A stretch of DNA of 48,624 bases, taken from contig VYDB01000006.1 in NCBI GenBank assembly GCA_009843635.1, positions 1 to 48,624 on the forward strand, written 5' to 3'. This DNA comes from Gammaproteobacteria bacterium (GTDB taxonomy: Bacteria; Pseudomonadota; Gammaproteobacteria; Pseudomonadales; Azotimanducaceae). The first letter of the stretch is position 1; the number at the start of each line of letters is the position of its first letter. Positions 35,449 through 43,846 of this stretch are shown piece by piece. The position numbers and the translations under genes were made by a program. The notes beneath the pieces are model-generated. The model was not told where the DNA came from, ran no database searches, and was given only the letters and a program-made list of their open reading frames with translations.

Positions 35449-36756
35449 ATGATCCCCTGCGACCTGATGATTCGCAGCCGCTGGTGCCTGCCCATCGCCC
35501 CGGACCCCAAGCCCATTGAACGGGGTGCGGTCGCCATTGAAGGCGGACGCATACTGGCCATCGGACCGGCGGCTGAACTCGATGCCAGCTACCAACCGAA
35601 TGCCGCCATTGACTTGGGCAATCACGCCGTGCTGCCTGGGCTGGTCAACGCCCACTGCCACGCCGCCATGAGCCTGCTGCGGGGCACCGCCGAAGACCTG
35701 GCGCTCGAGGCTTGGCTCAACGACGCCATCTGGCCCTTGGAGGGGCGGGTGGTTGCGCCGGAGTTCGTGCGCACCGGCACGGATCTCGCCATGGCCGAGA
35801 TGCTCGCCCGAGGCATCACCTGCTTCGCGGACATGTACTTTTTCCCCGAAGAGGCGGCACAACGCGTCTCCGTTGCCGGCCTGCGCGCCCAGATCGCGTT
35901 TCCGATCATCGACTATCCCAACCCTTGGAGCAGCGGATCGGCGGAAGGCTTCCACAAGGGCCTCGAACTGCACGATGCCTACCGCGATGACCCCCGAATC
36001 GGCATCGCCTTCGGCCCGCACGCGGCCTACAGCGTCGAAGAGGCCAACCTGGAGAAGACGCTGATGTTCTCCGAGGAGGTCGGCCGTCCGATTCAGATTC
36101 ATCTGCACGAAACCGCCGAGGAAGTGGCGGCTGCGGTGGCCCGCAACGGCCACTCCTGGGTGGTTCGCCTAGCCGACATCGGATTGCTGAACCCGTCCCT
36201 GCAGGCGGTCCACATGACGCAATTGAGCGACGACGACATCGAACGGGTGGCCGAGCACGGCGTTCAGGTCGTGCATTGCCCCACCTCCAACCTCAAGCTT
36301 GCCAGCGGCATCTGCCCGACGGCACGGCTGGCCGCGGCGGGGGTCAACGTTGCGCTTGGAACGGACGGCGCCGCCTCCAACAACGCCCTGGACCTCTTCG
36401 CCGAAGCTCGCCTGGCGGCGCTGCTCGCCAAGCATCTCGGCGGCGCGGCGGCGGGCAAGGTGGAGACCGCCCTGCGCATGGCCACCCTGAACGGCGCCGC
36501 CGCCTTAGGGCTAGCCGATGAAATCGGCTCCTTGGAGCCCGGCAAACAGGCCGACCTGATCGCCGTTGATCTGAGCGGGCCGTCCCTTTCACCGGTGCGC
36601 GACCCCGCCGCGGCGCTGGTGCACGGCCCCGCAAGCGAGGCAGTGAGCCACGTTTGGGTGGCCGGCCGATGCCTTTACGCGAACGGTGACTACCAGACCC
36701 TGGATCTGGCGGAAATCCAGCGCCGCGCCACACTGGCTGCGGAGAATTGCACATGA
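35449..36756 (+). CDS. mtaD: methylthioadenosine/S-adenosylhomocysteine deaminase-type amidohydrolase
   Basis: A 435-residue metal-dependent TRZ/ATZ-family deaminase. The MtaD-type sequence has VLPGLVNAHCHAAMSLLRG (H-x-H metal site), LHETAEEVA with the distal His, GPHAAYSVEEANL, CPTSNLKLASGICPTARL and LGTDGAASNNALDLF (Asp ligand). Pseudomonas MtaD deaminates 5'-methylthioadenosine, and the same gene lies directly before ubiG there, as here. The ATG is leaderless behind an exact TATAAT. The substrate range (adenosine, SAH, MTA) is inferred from family, not from sequence. Confidence 0.85.
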   Translation: MIPCDLMIRSRWCLPIAPDPKPIERGAVAIEGGRILAIGPAAELDASYQPNAAIDLGNHAVLPGLVNAHCHAAMSLLRGTAEDLALEAWLNDAIWPLEGRVVAPEFVRTGTDLAMAEMLARGITCFADMYFFPEEAAQRVSVAGLRAQIAFPIIDYPNPWSSGSAEGFHKGLELHDAYRDDPRIGIAFGPHAAYSVEEANLEKTLMFSEEVGRPIQIHLHETAEEVAAAVARNGHSWVVRLADIGLLNPSLQAVHMTQLSDDDIERVAEHGVQVVHCPTSNLKLASGICPTARLAAAGVNVALGTDGAASNNALDLFAEARLAALLAKHLGGAAAGKVETALRMATLNGAAALGLADEIGSLEPGKQADLIAVDLSGPSLSPVRDPAAALVHGPASEAVSHVWVAGRCLYANGDYQTLDLAEIQRRATLAAENCT

Positions 36757-37454
36757 CCGCGGAGAACATCGACCCTGCGGAGATTCGCAAGTTCGAGGCC
36801 TTGGCCAATCGATGGTGGGATCCGGAGGGCGACTTCAAGACGCTGCACGACATCAATCCGGTGCGCTTCGATTACATCGCCGAGCACGCGGACTTCCAAG
36901 CCGGCCCGGTGCTGGACGTCGGCTGCGGCGGCGGCATCCTCACCGAGTCGCTGGCCGCCGCCGGCGCCGACGTGACCGGCATCGACATGGCCGAGAAGCC
37001 GTTGGCGGTGGCCCGCCTGCATGCCTTGGAAAGCGGCTCAGGCGTATCCTACGCCGCCACTACCCCCGAGGCGCTGGCCACTGAGCAGCCCGGCGCATTC
37101 GCCACCGTCACCTGCCTCGAAATGCTGGAGCACGTCCCCGACTATGCCAGCACCATCCAAGCCTGCGCAGATTTGGCGGCAGCCGGCGGCGCGCTGTTCC
37201 TGTCCACCATCAACCGCCACCCCAAGGCTTATCTGCTGGCCGTTCTCGGCGCCGAGTACGTGCTCAACATCCTGCCCCAGGGCACCCACGACTACGAACG
37301 GTTCATTCGGCCATCGGAACTGGCCCGGGCCGTGCGCGGAGCCGGACTGCGCGTGGAGGAGATCATCGGCCTGCGCTACAACCCCTTCTCCCGCGTCGCC
37401 AAGCTGTCCTCCGACGTTGACGTCAACTACATGCTGCGGGCGGTTAAGCCTTGA
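36753..37454 (+). CDS. ubiG: ubiquinone biosynthesis O-methyltransferase UbiG
   Basis: A 233-residue SAM-dependent methyltransferase that performs the two O-methylations of ubiquinone. The N-terminus (IDPAEIRKFEALANRWWDPEGDFKTLHDIN) and the SAM-binding VLDVGCGGGILTESLAAAG are characteristic, followed by TCLEMLEHVPDYAS and the C-terminal GLRYNPF. The ATG overlaps the mtaD stop as ATGA. In Pseudomonas the order is mtaD-ubiG-mupP-yciK; here yciK follows directly and mupP is absent. Confidence 0.95.
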   Translation: MTAENIDPAEIRKFEALANRWWDPEGDFKTLHDINPVRFDYIAEHADFQAGPVLDVGCGGGILTESLAAAGADVTGIDMAEKPLAVARLHALESGSGVSYAATTPEALATEQPGAFATVTCLEMLEHVPDYASTIQACADLAAAGGALFLSTINRHPKAYLLAVLGAEYVLNILPQGTHDYERFIRPSELARAVRGAGLRVEEIIGLRYNPFSRVAKLSSDVDVNYMLRAVKP

Positions 37455-38260
37455 CCGCCTATCCCGAACTCGAGGACGCAAAAGCCAGTTGGCGGCACCA
37501 GCCCGCACCCGAGTGCCTCTCCGGCAAAGCCATCCTGGTCACAGGCGCCGGCGACGGCATCGGCCAAGCGCTGGCCAAAACAGCGGCCCTGTACGGCGCC
37601 GACCTGATTTTGCTCGGCAGGACGAGGGCCAAGCTGGAGGCGGTGTTCGATTGGATCGGCGAACACACCTCCACCCGGCCAGTGATCGTGCCCTGCGATC
37701 TCAGCCACCTAGGCCCGAGCAGCGCCGAGTCATTGGCGTCCCAAGCGCACGCTGAATACGGTCGCTTGGATGGCTTGGTGCACAACGCCTCCCTGCTCGG
37801 CGCCAAGACCCCGCTGGCGCACTATCCCATGAGCCAGTGGGAGGACGTGATGCGGGTCAACCTGTCCGCCGCCGCCGCGCTCACCCAGGCGCTCCTGCCA
37901 CTGATGATTGAAACCGCCGCAACCCACGGGCAGCAGGGGTCGATCCTCTTCACCTCCTCATCCGTGGGCCGCAAGGGACGCGCCTACTGGGGCGCCTACG
38001 CGGTCTCCAAGTTCGCCGTGGAAGGCCTGATGCAGGTGCTGGCCGACGAGTGCGCCGCCGAAGGCACGTTGCGCGTCAACAGCCTCAACCCCGGCGCCAC
38101 CCGCACCGCCATGCGCCGCCAAGCCTATCCGGCGGAAAACCCCGCCGATGTGCCGCCGCCGGAGGCGCGCTTGGACATCTACATCCACCTATTGAGCGAC
38201 GCCGCCGAAGGCGTGACCGGACAGGCCTTCGACGCCCGAACTTGGCCCGGCGCACCCTGA
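37451..38260 (+). CDS. yciK: YciK-like short-chain dehydrogenase
   Basis: A 269-residue SDR oxidoreductase. The nucleotide-binding motif is VTGAGDGIGQALA, the NAD(P) Asn motif is VHNASLLG, and the catalytic Ser-Tyr-Lys is SSSVGRKGRAYWGAYAVSK. The text LAHYPMSQWEDVMRVNLSAAA and DECAAEGTLRVNSLNPGATRTAMR is close to gammaproteobacterial YciK. The TTG start is shared with the ubiG stop (TTGA). Its substrate is unknown. Confidence 0.92.
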   Translation: MTAYPELEDAKASWRHQPAPECLSGKAILVTGAGDGIGQALAKTAALYGADLILLGRTRAKLEAVFDWIGEHTSTRPVIVPCDLSHLGPSSAESLASQAHAEYGRLDGLVHNASLLGAKTPLAHYPMSQWEDVMRVNLSAAAALTQALLPLMIETAATHGQQGSILFTSSSVGRKGRAYWGAYAVSKFAVEGLMQVLADECAAEGTLRVNSLNPGATRTAMRRQAYPAENPADVPPPEARLDIYIHLLSDAAEGVTGQAFDARTWPGAP

Positions 38261-38347
38261 AGGGCGAGCCACGCCAAAGTCGAATTCCGAAAACCCGGTG
38301 GTATGATCTCCGGAGCAGCCTTTTGGAAGAGCAAGGAGGAGCTCGAG

Positions 38348-38875
38348 ATGGTTGACTTCCACGATCCCCGCGCCGAAGTGGGCGTCAAGCGGGAGCCCTA
38401 TGGGCTGGCCGTTGACCTCAAGCGCATGAACGATCCCTGCGTGGCCTTCCTGGCCAACGGCTTCCCGGATTCGGAGCGATTTCTGGAGAAGATTGCCGAC
38501 GCCATGACCCGGTTGATGCCCCAGCTCAACGTGCGCATGTTCAACAAGGGCGATGCGTCGTCGCTCGCTCCAGCGGAAATGCTGAATGAAATCAGTGACG
38601 GCTGCCACGCGGCGGTCGCCGCCTACGGGCACTGAGGCAGTTGCACCACCGGCACCGTGCGTGACGGCATTGCAATCGCCCGGCTAGGCATCCCGGCGGT
38701 GGCCTTGGTGACCGAGAAGTTCTGGCCCCAAGGCGATTTCGTGGCCAATTCCCTCGGCATGCCGGACGCCCCCCGGGTGCGCCTGCCGCATCCGGTGGCG
38801 GGCACTGGCGAGGCCAATCTCGAACGCATCGCCGACGCCATAGCGCCAGCCATCATCGAGGCATTCGTCCATTGA
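38348..38875 (+). CDS. UGSC-family selenoprotein, Sec at in-frame UGA
   Basis: A 175-residue protein read through one in-frame TGA at 38633-38635, decoded as selenocysteine 96 to give A-A-Y-G-H-U-G-S-C-T-T-G-T. The ATG at 38348 has AAGGAGGA seven bases upstream. Before the TGA the chain (DFHDPRAEVG, LAVDLKRMNDPCVAFLANG, DGCHAAVAAYGH) and after it (VRDGIAIARLGIPAVALV, EKFWPQGDFVANSLGMPD, VRLPHPVAGTGEANL) form one continuous domain of the UGSC selenoprotein family known from metagenomes; Cys homologues exist. Sec and Cys99 form a U-x-x-C redox motif. A SECIS-like hairpin follows the TGA. The function is unknown; a redox reaction on an organic substrate is the inference. A plain stop codon would truncate the protein just before its signature motif. 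Confidence 0.93.
38641..38675 (+). promoter_or_regulatory. bacterial SECIS hairpin after UGA 38633
   Basis: Read as RNA, bases 641-645 (UUGCA) pair with 671-675 (UGCAA), 649-651 (CCG) with 665-667 (CGG), and 653-655 (CAC) with 661-663 (GUG), with small internal loops and one mismatch between, and apical loop CGUGC (656-660). The loop begins 20 bases after the UGA, and its second base is G; both fit the bacterial SECIS model (loop start 16-37 bases after UGA, G among the first two loop bases). Folding energy was not computed. Confidence 0.7.
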
Positions 38876-39954
38876 CGGGCATGCTGTCAGCCGCCAACGA
38901 GGCGGCGGCGCTTGAACGGCTGCACGAACTCAAGTGCACCGACGGCCTGCCCGTGGTGGTGCCGACCGAGGCGCGGGTGGCGCGCATGGCCCTGGCGAGC
39001 GGCTTGGACCGGGACTTGGCGCTCGGCGAGATGGGACCGGGCAAGGGCATTGCGACGGTGGAGAAGGTCGCCGTCGCCGCGGTCATGGCGGGCTGCTTGC
39101 CGGATTACATGCCGTTGGTCATCGCCTCGGTCAAGGCGGTGCTCGATCCGCGCTTCGATCTCACAGAGATGCAGGCGACCACCCACTGCACCGCGCCCCT
39201 GATCCTGGTCAACGGTCCGGCGCGGCACGGCATCGGCCCCATCGCCTGCGGCTTCGGCGCCTTGGGCCCCGGCCACCGCGCCAACGCCAGCATTGGGCGC
39301 GCCCTGCGCCTGGCGATGATCAACATCGGCGGCGGCCGCCCCGGTGAATCCGACATGGCGCTCCTGGGCCATCCCGGCAAGTTCACCTACTGCCTAGGGG
39401 AGGACGAGGAGGCCAGCCCCTTTTCGCCCCTGCACGTGGATCTCGGCTTCGCTCCCGAGGACAGCACGGTGACGGTGATTGGCGCCGAGGCACCCCACTC
39501 GGTGTTGTTCAGCGGAGACGGCGACGACCCCGAGAGCGCCAACCGGCTGCTCGGATGCCTGGCCATCGGTCTGGCCAACATCGCCACCAACAACGCGGTG
39601 CTGACCGGCGGCGCGGCCATGGTGCTGCTCAATCCCGAACACGCCGCGGTGCTGGCGGATGCCGGCCTCAACCGGCGCGGCATCGCCGAACGCCTGCACG
39701 GCCTGTGCGCCCATTCGCCGGACGAACTCGCCCGGTACGCTGCCGCCTTCGCGTCCCGGCGGACCGAGTCCGCAGCCGACAGCCGCAGAAGCTGCTTCGC
39801 CAGCCCTGACGACATCCTGATTGCGGTGGCTGGCGGCACCGGTCTCTACTCCATGGTCATGCCCACTTGGTGCGCCGGTCCGCACCGCAATCGGGCCGTC
39901 AGCGTCCAAGTGGAGATGGCCCAGTTTTGCGAAATTCCAACGGAAAACCCATGA
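38872..39954 (+). CDS. conserved uncharacterised partner of UGSC protein
   Basis: A 360-residue protein translated from TTG at 38872, overlapping the selenoprotein stop (TTGA); ATG at 38881 is an alternative. It starts with a conserved stretch LKCTDGLPVVVPTEARVARM and continues with GPGKGIATVEKVAVAAVMAG, FDLTEMQATTHCTAPLILVNG, GALGPGHRANASIGRALRL, MALLGHPGKFTYCLGEDEEAS and GFAPEDSTVTV. From memory this family recurs in other genomes near UGSC-type proteins; I know of no biochemical assignment. It has no signal peptide or membrane segment. Coupling by overlap implies the two products are needed together, perhaps as one enzyme. Confidence 0.8.
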   Translation: MTGMLSAANEAAALERLHELKCTDGLPVVVPTEARVARMALASGLDRDLALGEMGPGKGIATVEKVAVAAVMAGCLPDYMPLVIASVKAVLDPRFDLTEMQATTHCTAPLILVNGPARHGIGPIACGFGALGPGHRANASIGRALRLAMINIGGGRPGESDMALLGHPGKFTYCLGEDEEASPFSPLHVDLGFAPEDSTVTVIGAEAPHSVLFSGDGDDPESANRLLGCLAIGLANIATNNAVLTGGAAMVLLNPEHAAVLADAGLNRRGIAERLHGLCAHSPDELARYAAAFASRRTESAADSRRSCFASPDDILIAVAGGTGLYSMVMPTWCAGPHRNRAVSVQVEMAQFCEIPTENP

Positions 39955-39964
39955 CGGCCGTCCC

Positions 39965-41287
39965 ATGAGCAGCGCTTACGACAGCCTCCGCGAAAAGGCA
40001 GATGGCATCCGCGCCTCCCAGCAGCAAAGCCGCCGCCGCCAACGCATCCCCGTCGATCTGAATCTCGATCCCAGGGACATTCCGCTCGATACGCTCAACG
40101 TCGCCAACCCGGAGCTGTTCAAGCACGACGCCTTCGGGCCCTACTTCGCCCGCCTGCGCGCTGAGGCGCCAGTGCACTACTGCCGAGACAGCCAGTACGG
40201 CCCCTATTGGTCGATTACCCGCTACCGGGACATCGTCGCCATCGAGAAGGCGCACGGCATCTTCTCATCGGGCTACCACTTCGGGGGCGTCACCATCCAG
40301 GGCACACCCCAGGCGGCGTCGGAGACCCCGATGTTCATCGAGATGGATCCCCCAAAACACGACGTCCAGCGCAAGGCCGTGGCACCGCGCTTCACCCAAC
40401 GCAGCCTCATGGAGCTTGAAACCCTGATCCGAGGGCGGGCTGCGGACATCCTCGACGGCCTGCCCCGCAACGAGACCTTCGACTGGGTGAGCCAGGTCTC
40501 GGTCGAGCTGACGGGACGCATGCTGGCGAGCTTGTTTGGCCTGCCCCAGGAAGAGCGCCATCGGTTGATCCGCTGGTCCAACATCTTCAGCAACGGCGAC
40601 AATCCTGAACTGGTGGCGTCCACCGGCGATTACTACGAGGCGCTCGCCGAGTGCGGCGACTACTTCCAAGCAGTTTGGGCGGACCGCAAGCGACAGGCGC
40701 CCAGCGGCGACCTGATCTCGATGCTGGCCCACGGCAGCCAGACTGCCGACATCGGACCCAAGGAACTGCTCGGCAACGTGGTGCTGCTGCTGGTCGGCGG
40801 CAACGACACCACGCGCAACTCCATCAGCGGCGGCGTGCTGGCGCTGAACGAAAACCCCGCCGAGTACGCCAAGCTGCGCCGCGACCCCGGCCTCATTCCC
40901 AAGATGGTGCCGGAGATCATCCGCTGGCAGACGCCCCTGACCAACATGCGACGCACGGCGATCCGGGACGTGGTGTTTGGCGGGCAGACCATCCGCGCCA
41001 TGGACACGGTCATCCTCTGGTACATTTCCGGCAACCGTGACGAGGATGCCATCGACCGGGCCAGCGAGTTCATCATCGACCGACCACGGCCTAGGGAGCA
41101 CCTGTCGTTCGGCTTCGGCATCCACCGCTGCCTCGGCAACCGGCTGGCCGAAATGCAGTTGCGGGTGCTTTGGGAGGAGATCATGCGACGCTGCCCGAAG
41201 ATCGAAGTGACCGGACCGCCCGAGCGGGCCAACTCGGTGCTGTTCCGAGCCATTAACCGGTTGCCGGTGCGCATAAACGAGGCCTGA
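39965..41287 (+). CDS. cytochrome P450, CYP153-like
   Basis: A 440-residue bacterial P450. The haem-binding motif FGFGIHRCLGNRLAEMQ holds axial Cys389; the oxygen-activating helix reads LLLVGGNDTTRNSI; the ExxR pair is EIIRW and related text. Phrases such as FGPYFARLRAEAPVHY, MDPPKHDVQR, GGNDTTRNS and MVPEIIRWQTPL match CYP153 alkane/fatty-acid terminal hydroxylases from memory. It begins 10 bases after the partner gene and overlaps the next P450 by one base. CYP153 enzymes need a ferredoxin and a ferredoxin reductase; neither is nearby. Confidence 0.9.
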   Translation: MSSAYDSLREKADGIRASQQQSRRRQRIPVDLNLDPRDIPLDTLNVANPELFKHDAFGPYFARLRAEAPVHYCRDSQYGPYWSITRYRDIVAIEKAHGIFSSGYHFGGVTIQGTPQAASETPMFIEMDPPKHDVQRKAVAPRFTQRSLMELETLIRGRAADILDGLPRNETFDWVSQVSVELTGRMLASLFGLPQEERHRLIRWSNIFSNGDNPELVASTGDYYEALAECGDYFQAVWADRKRQAPSGDLISMLAHGSQTADIGPKELLGNVVLLLVGGNDTTRNSISGGVLALNENPAEYAKLRRDPGLIPKMVPEIIRWQTPLTNMRRTAIRDVVFGGQTIRAMDTVILWYISGNRDEDAIDRASEFIIDRPRPREHLSFGFGIHRCLGNRLAEMQLRVLWEEIMRRCPKIEVTGPPERANSVLFRAINRLPVRINEA

Positions 41288-42480
41288 TGGACGTCGGGAG
41301 CTTCGATCTCGCTGACCCGCCACCCGGCTTCGCCGACGATCCGTTTCCCTGGTACGCCGCCCTGCAGGCACGTTCCCCCGTTCACGGCTTGGGCGACGGC
41401 TCCTGGCTGCTCACCCGGCATGCGGACTGCGCCGCCGTGTACCGCGACGCCCGGTTCAGTTCCGACAAGACCGAGCTGTTCCGGCCCAAGTTCGGCAACT
41501 CACCGCTCTATGAACACCACACCACCAGCTTGGTGTTCAATGATCCGCCCTACCACACACGGGTGCGGCGGACCATCGCCGAGGCCTTGAAGCCGAAGAA
41601 CATCCAGCCCGTGGCGCGGCGATTGGAAGCCTTCGTGGCCGAACGATTGGCCGAATTGCGCCACCGGCGCGAGTGCGACCTGATCGAGCATTTCGCCGCC
41701 GCCGTGCCCGTGGAGATCATCTGCACCCTGCTCTCGGTGCCCGCCTCGGAACGCGGCCCCTTGCGGCGCTGGTCGCTGGCCATTCTCGGCGCCCTCGAGC
41801 CGTCCATCGACGCCGCCGCCCAATGCCGAGGCAATGCCGCCGTGCGGGAATTCCTAGCCTACCTGGGCGAACTCATCCGCCATCGCCGCCAGCATCCGCC
41901 CAAGGACCAAACCGGCGTGCTGCAATCGCTCATTGACCAAACGCGGGAAGGCGAACTCTCGGAACCCGAATTGCTGCACAACTGCATCTTTCTGCTCAAC
42001 GCTGGGCACGAGACCACCACCAACCTGATCGGCAACGGCATCCACATGCTCATCACCCATCCGGACAGCGCCCGCCAACTGCGCCGGGAACCTGGGCTGA
42101 TCCGTTCCGCGGTGGAGGAGGCGCTGCGCTACCAAAGCCCCAACCAACTCGGCAATCGAGTGGCTGCCGCATCCGTCGAAGTGGCGGGGCACCGCTTTCA
42201 GGCCGGCGACCAAATCACGCTGGGCATTGGCGCCGCCAACCGGGACGAGCGGGAGTTTCCGGACCCCCACCGCTTCGCCATCGACCGCTCCCCGAACCGG
42301 CATCTCGCCTTCGCCGCCGGGTCCCACACCTGCGCCGGAAACTCCCTGGCCCGCCTTGAAGGCCGCATCGCCATCGGCGGCTTCGTCAAGGCGTTCGAGG
42401 GCGCGGAACTGGCCGAAACGCCCCGCTACCAGCAGCGGCTGCGCTTTCGTGGCCTCGAATCCCTGCGGGTGCGGCTGTGA
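41287..42480 (+). CDS. cytochrome P450, second type
   Basis: A 397-residue P450 not of the CYP153 group. The haem motif is [18 protein letters not shown] with axial Cys349, the I-helix is [17 protein letters not shown] and the ExxR glutamate is in [10 protein letters not shown]. This is the soluble class I actinobacterial/proteobacterial style (like CYP107 relatives), which includes enzymes of many natural-product and catabolic pathways. The start overlaps the preceding stop (TGATG). The end overlaps hmgA (GTGA), so the P450s and hmgA are co-translated. Confidence 0.88.
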   Translation: MDVGSFDLADPPPGFADDPFPWYAALQARSPVHGLGDGSWLLTRHADCAAVYRDARFSSDKTELFRPKFGNSPLYEHHTTSLVFNDPPYHTRVRRTIAEALKPKNIQPVARRLEAFVAERLAELRHRRECDLIEHFAAAVPVEIICTLLSVPASERGPLRRWSLAILGALEPSIDAAAQCRGNAAVREFLAYLGELIRHRRQHPPKDQTGVLQSLIDQTREGELSEPELLHNCIFLLNAGHETTTNLIGNGIHMLITHPDSARQLRREPGLIRSAVEEALRYQSPNQLGNRVAAASVEVAGHRFQAGDQITLGIGAANRDEREFPDPHRFAIDRSPNRHLAFAAGSHTCAGNSLARLEGRIAIGGFVKAFEGAELAETPRYQQRLRFRGLESLRVRL

Positions 42481-43766
42481 CCCGGCGCCACCTGCACGGC
42501 TTCGGCAACGAGCACGAGAGCGAAGCCCTCCCCGGCGCCCTGCCGGAGGGCCGCTTCAGCCCGCAACGCCCCCCTTTCGGGCTGTACGCCGAGCAATTCA
42601 GCAGCACCGCCTTCACCGCGCCGCGGGCGAAAAACCGGCGCACTTGGTTCTACCGCATTCGGCCCTCAGTGCGGCAGGGGAAATTCAAAGCCATCGACAA
42701 CGGCGCTTGGGCCACCGCGCCCCTAGGTGGCGAGCCGACGCCGCCGGAACCGATGCGCTGGAACCCGCCAACGCTGCCCGAGGCGGCAACTGACTTCGTG
42801 GACGGCCTGACCACCTACGCAGCGGCGGGCAACTGCGCGGACCAAGCCGGCTGCGCCATTCACCTCTACACGGCCAATCGGTCCATGGACCAGCGATACC
42901 TGAAAATCGCCGACGGCGAAGCCTTGATCGTGCCCCAGTTGGGCGCGTTGGGGCTGCGCACGGAATGCGGGGTGCTCGAAGTCGCGCCAGGTGAGATCGC
43001 GATCGTCCCCAAGGGCATGTGGTTCGCCGTTGATTTGCTCGGCGGCGCGGCCCGAGGCTACGTCTGCGAAAACTACGGCGCGCCGCTGGAACTGCCCGAG
43101 CGGGGGCCGGTGGGTGCCAACGGCTTCGCCAATGAACGGGACTTCCACTATCCGACCGCCGCCTTCGAGGATCTCGACGGCGAGTTCGAGCTCATCCTCA
43201 AGTTCGCCGGCCAGTTGCACAGCGCAGCCTTGGGCCATTCCCCCCTGGACGTCGTGGCCTGGACCGGCAACTCCGCCCCTTGCCAATACGATCTCGCCCG
43301 CTTCAACGCCATGGGTTCGGTGACCTTCGATCACCCGGACCCCAGCATCAACACCGTGCTGACCTCGCCTTCCAACACGCCCGGCGTGGCCAACCTGGAC
43401 TTCGTCGTGTTCCCGCCGCGCTGGAGCGTCGCCGAAGACACCTTCCGCCCGCCGTGGTTCCACCGCAACCTGATGAGCGAGTTCATGGGGCTAATCAGCG
43501 GCACCTACGACGCCAAGGCCGAGGGCTTTGTTCCGGGCGGCGCGAGCCTGCACAACGCCATGGTCCCCCACGGCCCCGACGCCGCCACCGTCGCGGCAGC
43601 CGAGGCGGCGGAGTTGGCGCCGCACTATCTAGACGGCGGCTTGGCCTTCATGTTCGAGTCGCGCACCCTCCTGACGCCGACCGCCCACGCCTGGTCCACG
43701 CCCAGCCGCCAGCGAGACTACGCCGATTGCTGGCAAGGGCTTGCAAAGCGGTTCAGTCCGCCGTAA
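42477..43766 (+). CDS. hmgA: homogentisate 1,2-dioxygenase
   Basis: A 429-residue ring-cleaving dioxygenase that opens homogentisate to maleylacetoacetate, the central step of tyrosine and phenylacetate breakdown. The N-terminus [19 protein letters not shown] is diagnostic. The iron ligands are visible as His and Glu in [14 protein letters not shown] and a His in AMVPHGPD. The GTG start overlaps the P450 stop (GTGA). No hppD, fahA or maiA is in this window, so the rest of the pathway must be elsewhere. Confidence 0.95.
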   Translation: MTRRHLHGFGNEHESEALPGALPEGRFSPQRPPFGLYAEQFSSTAFTAPRAKNRRTWFYRIRPSVRQGKFKAIDNGAWATAPLGGEPTPPEPMRWNPPTLPEAATDFVDGLTTYAAAGNCADQAGCAIHLYTANRSMDQRYLKIADGEALIVPQLGALGLRTECGVLEVAPGEIAIVPKGMWFAVDLLGGAARGYVCENYGAPLELPERGPVGANGFANERDFHYPTAAFEDLDGEFELILKFAGQLHSAALGHSPLDVVAWTGNSAPCQYDLARFNAMGSVTFDHPDPSINTVLTSPSNTPGVANLDFVVFPPRWSVAEDTFRPPWFHRNLMSEFMGLISGTYDAKAEGFVPGGASLHNAMVPHGPDAATVAAAEAAELAPHYLDGGLAFMFESRTLLTPTAHAWSTPSRQRDYADCWQGLAKRFSPP

Positions 43767-43846
43767 ACAGTCGTCATCCGACGCCCATTCCCGGATTTGA
43801 ATTCCCCACGATTCCCATTCAAGGTCAACTCAAGGAGCCCGCCACG

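Noticed and set aside
38303-38635. A 110-residue gene ending at the TGA, with a separate downstream fragment (pseudogene reading).
   Set aside because: The sequence on both sides of the TGA forms one domain with a family signature exactly at the TGA, and a SECIS-like hairpin follows. A nonsense mutation would not explain these together.
43280-43846. N-terminal extension of the nitronate-monooxygenase-like protein.
   Set aside because: The extra residues are a shadow of hmgA in another frame; the ATG at 43847 has an AAGGAG leader and gives the family start.
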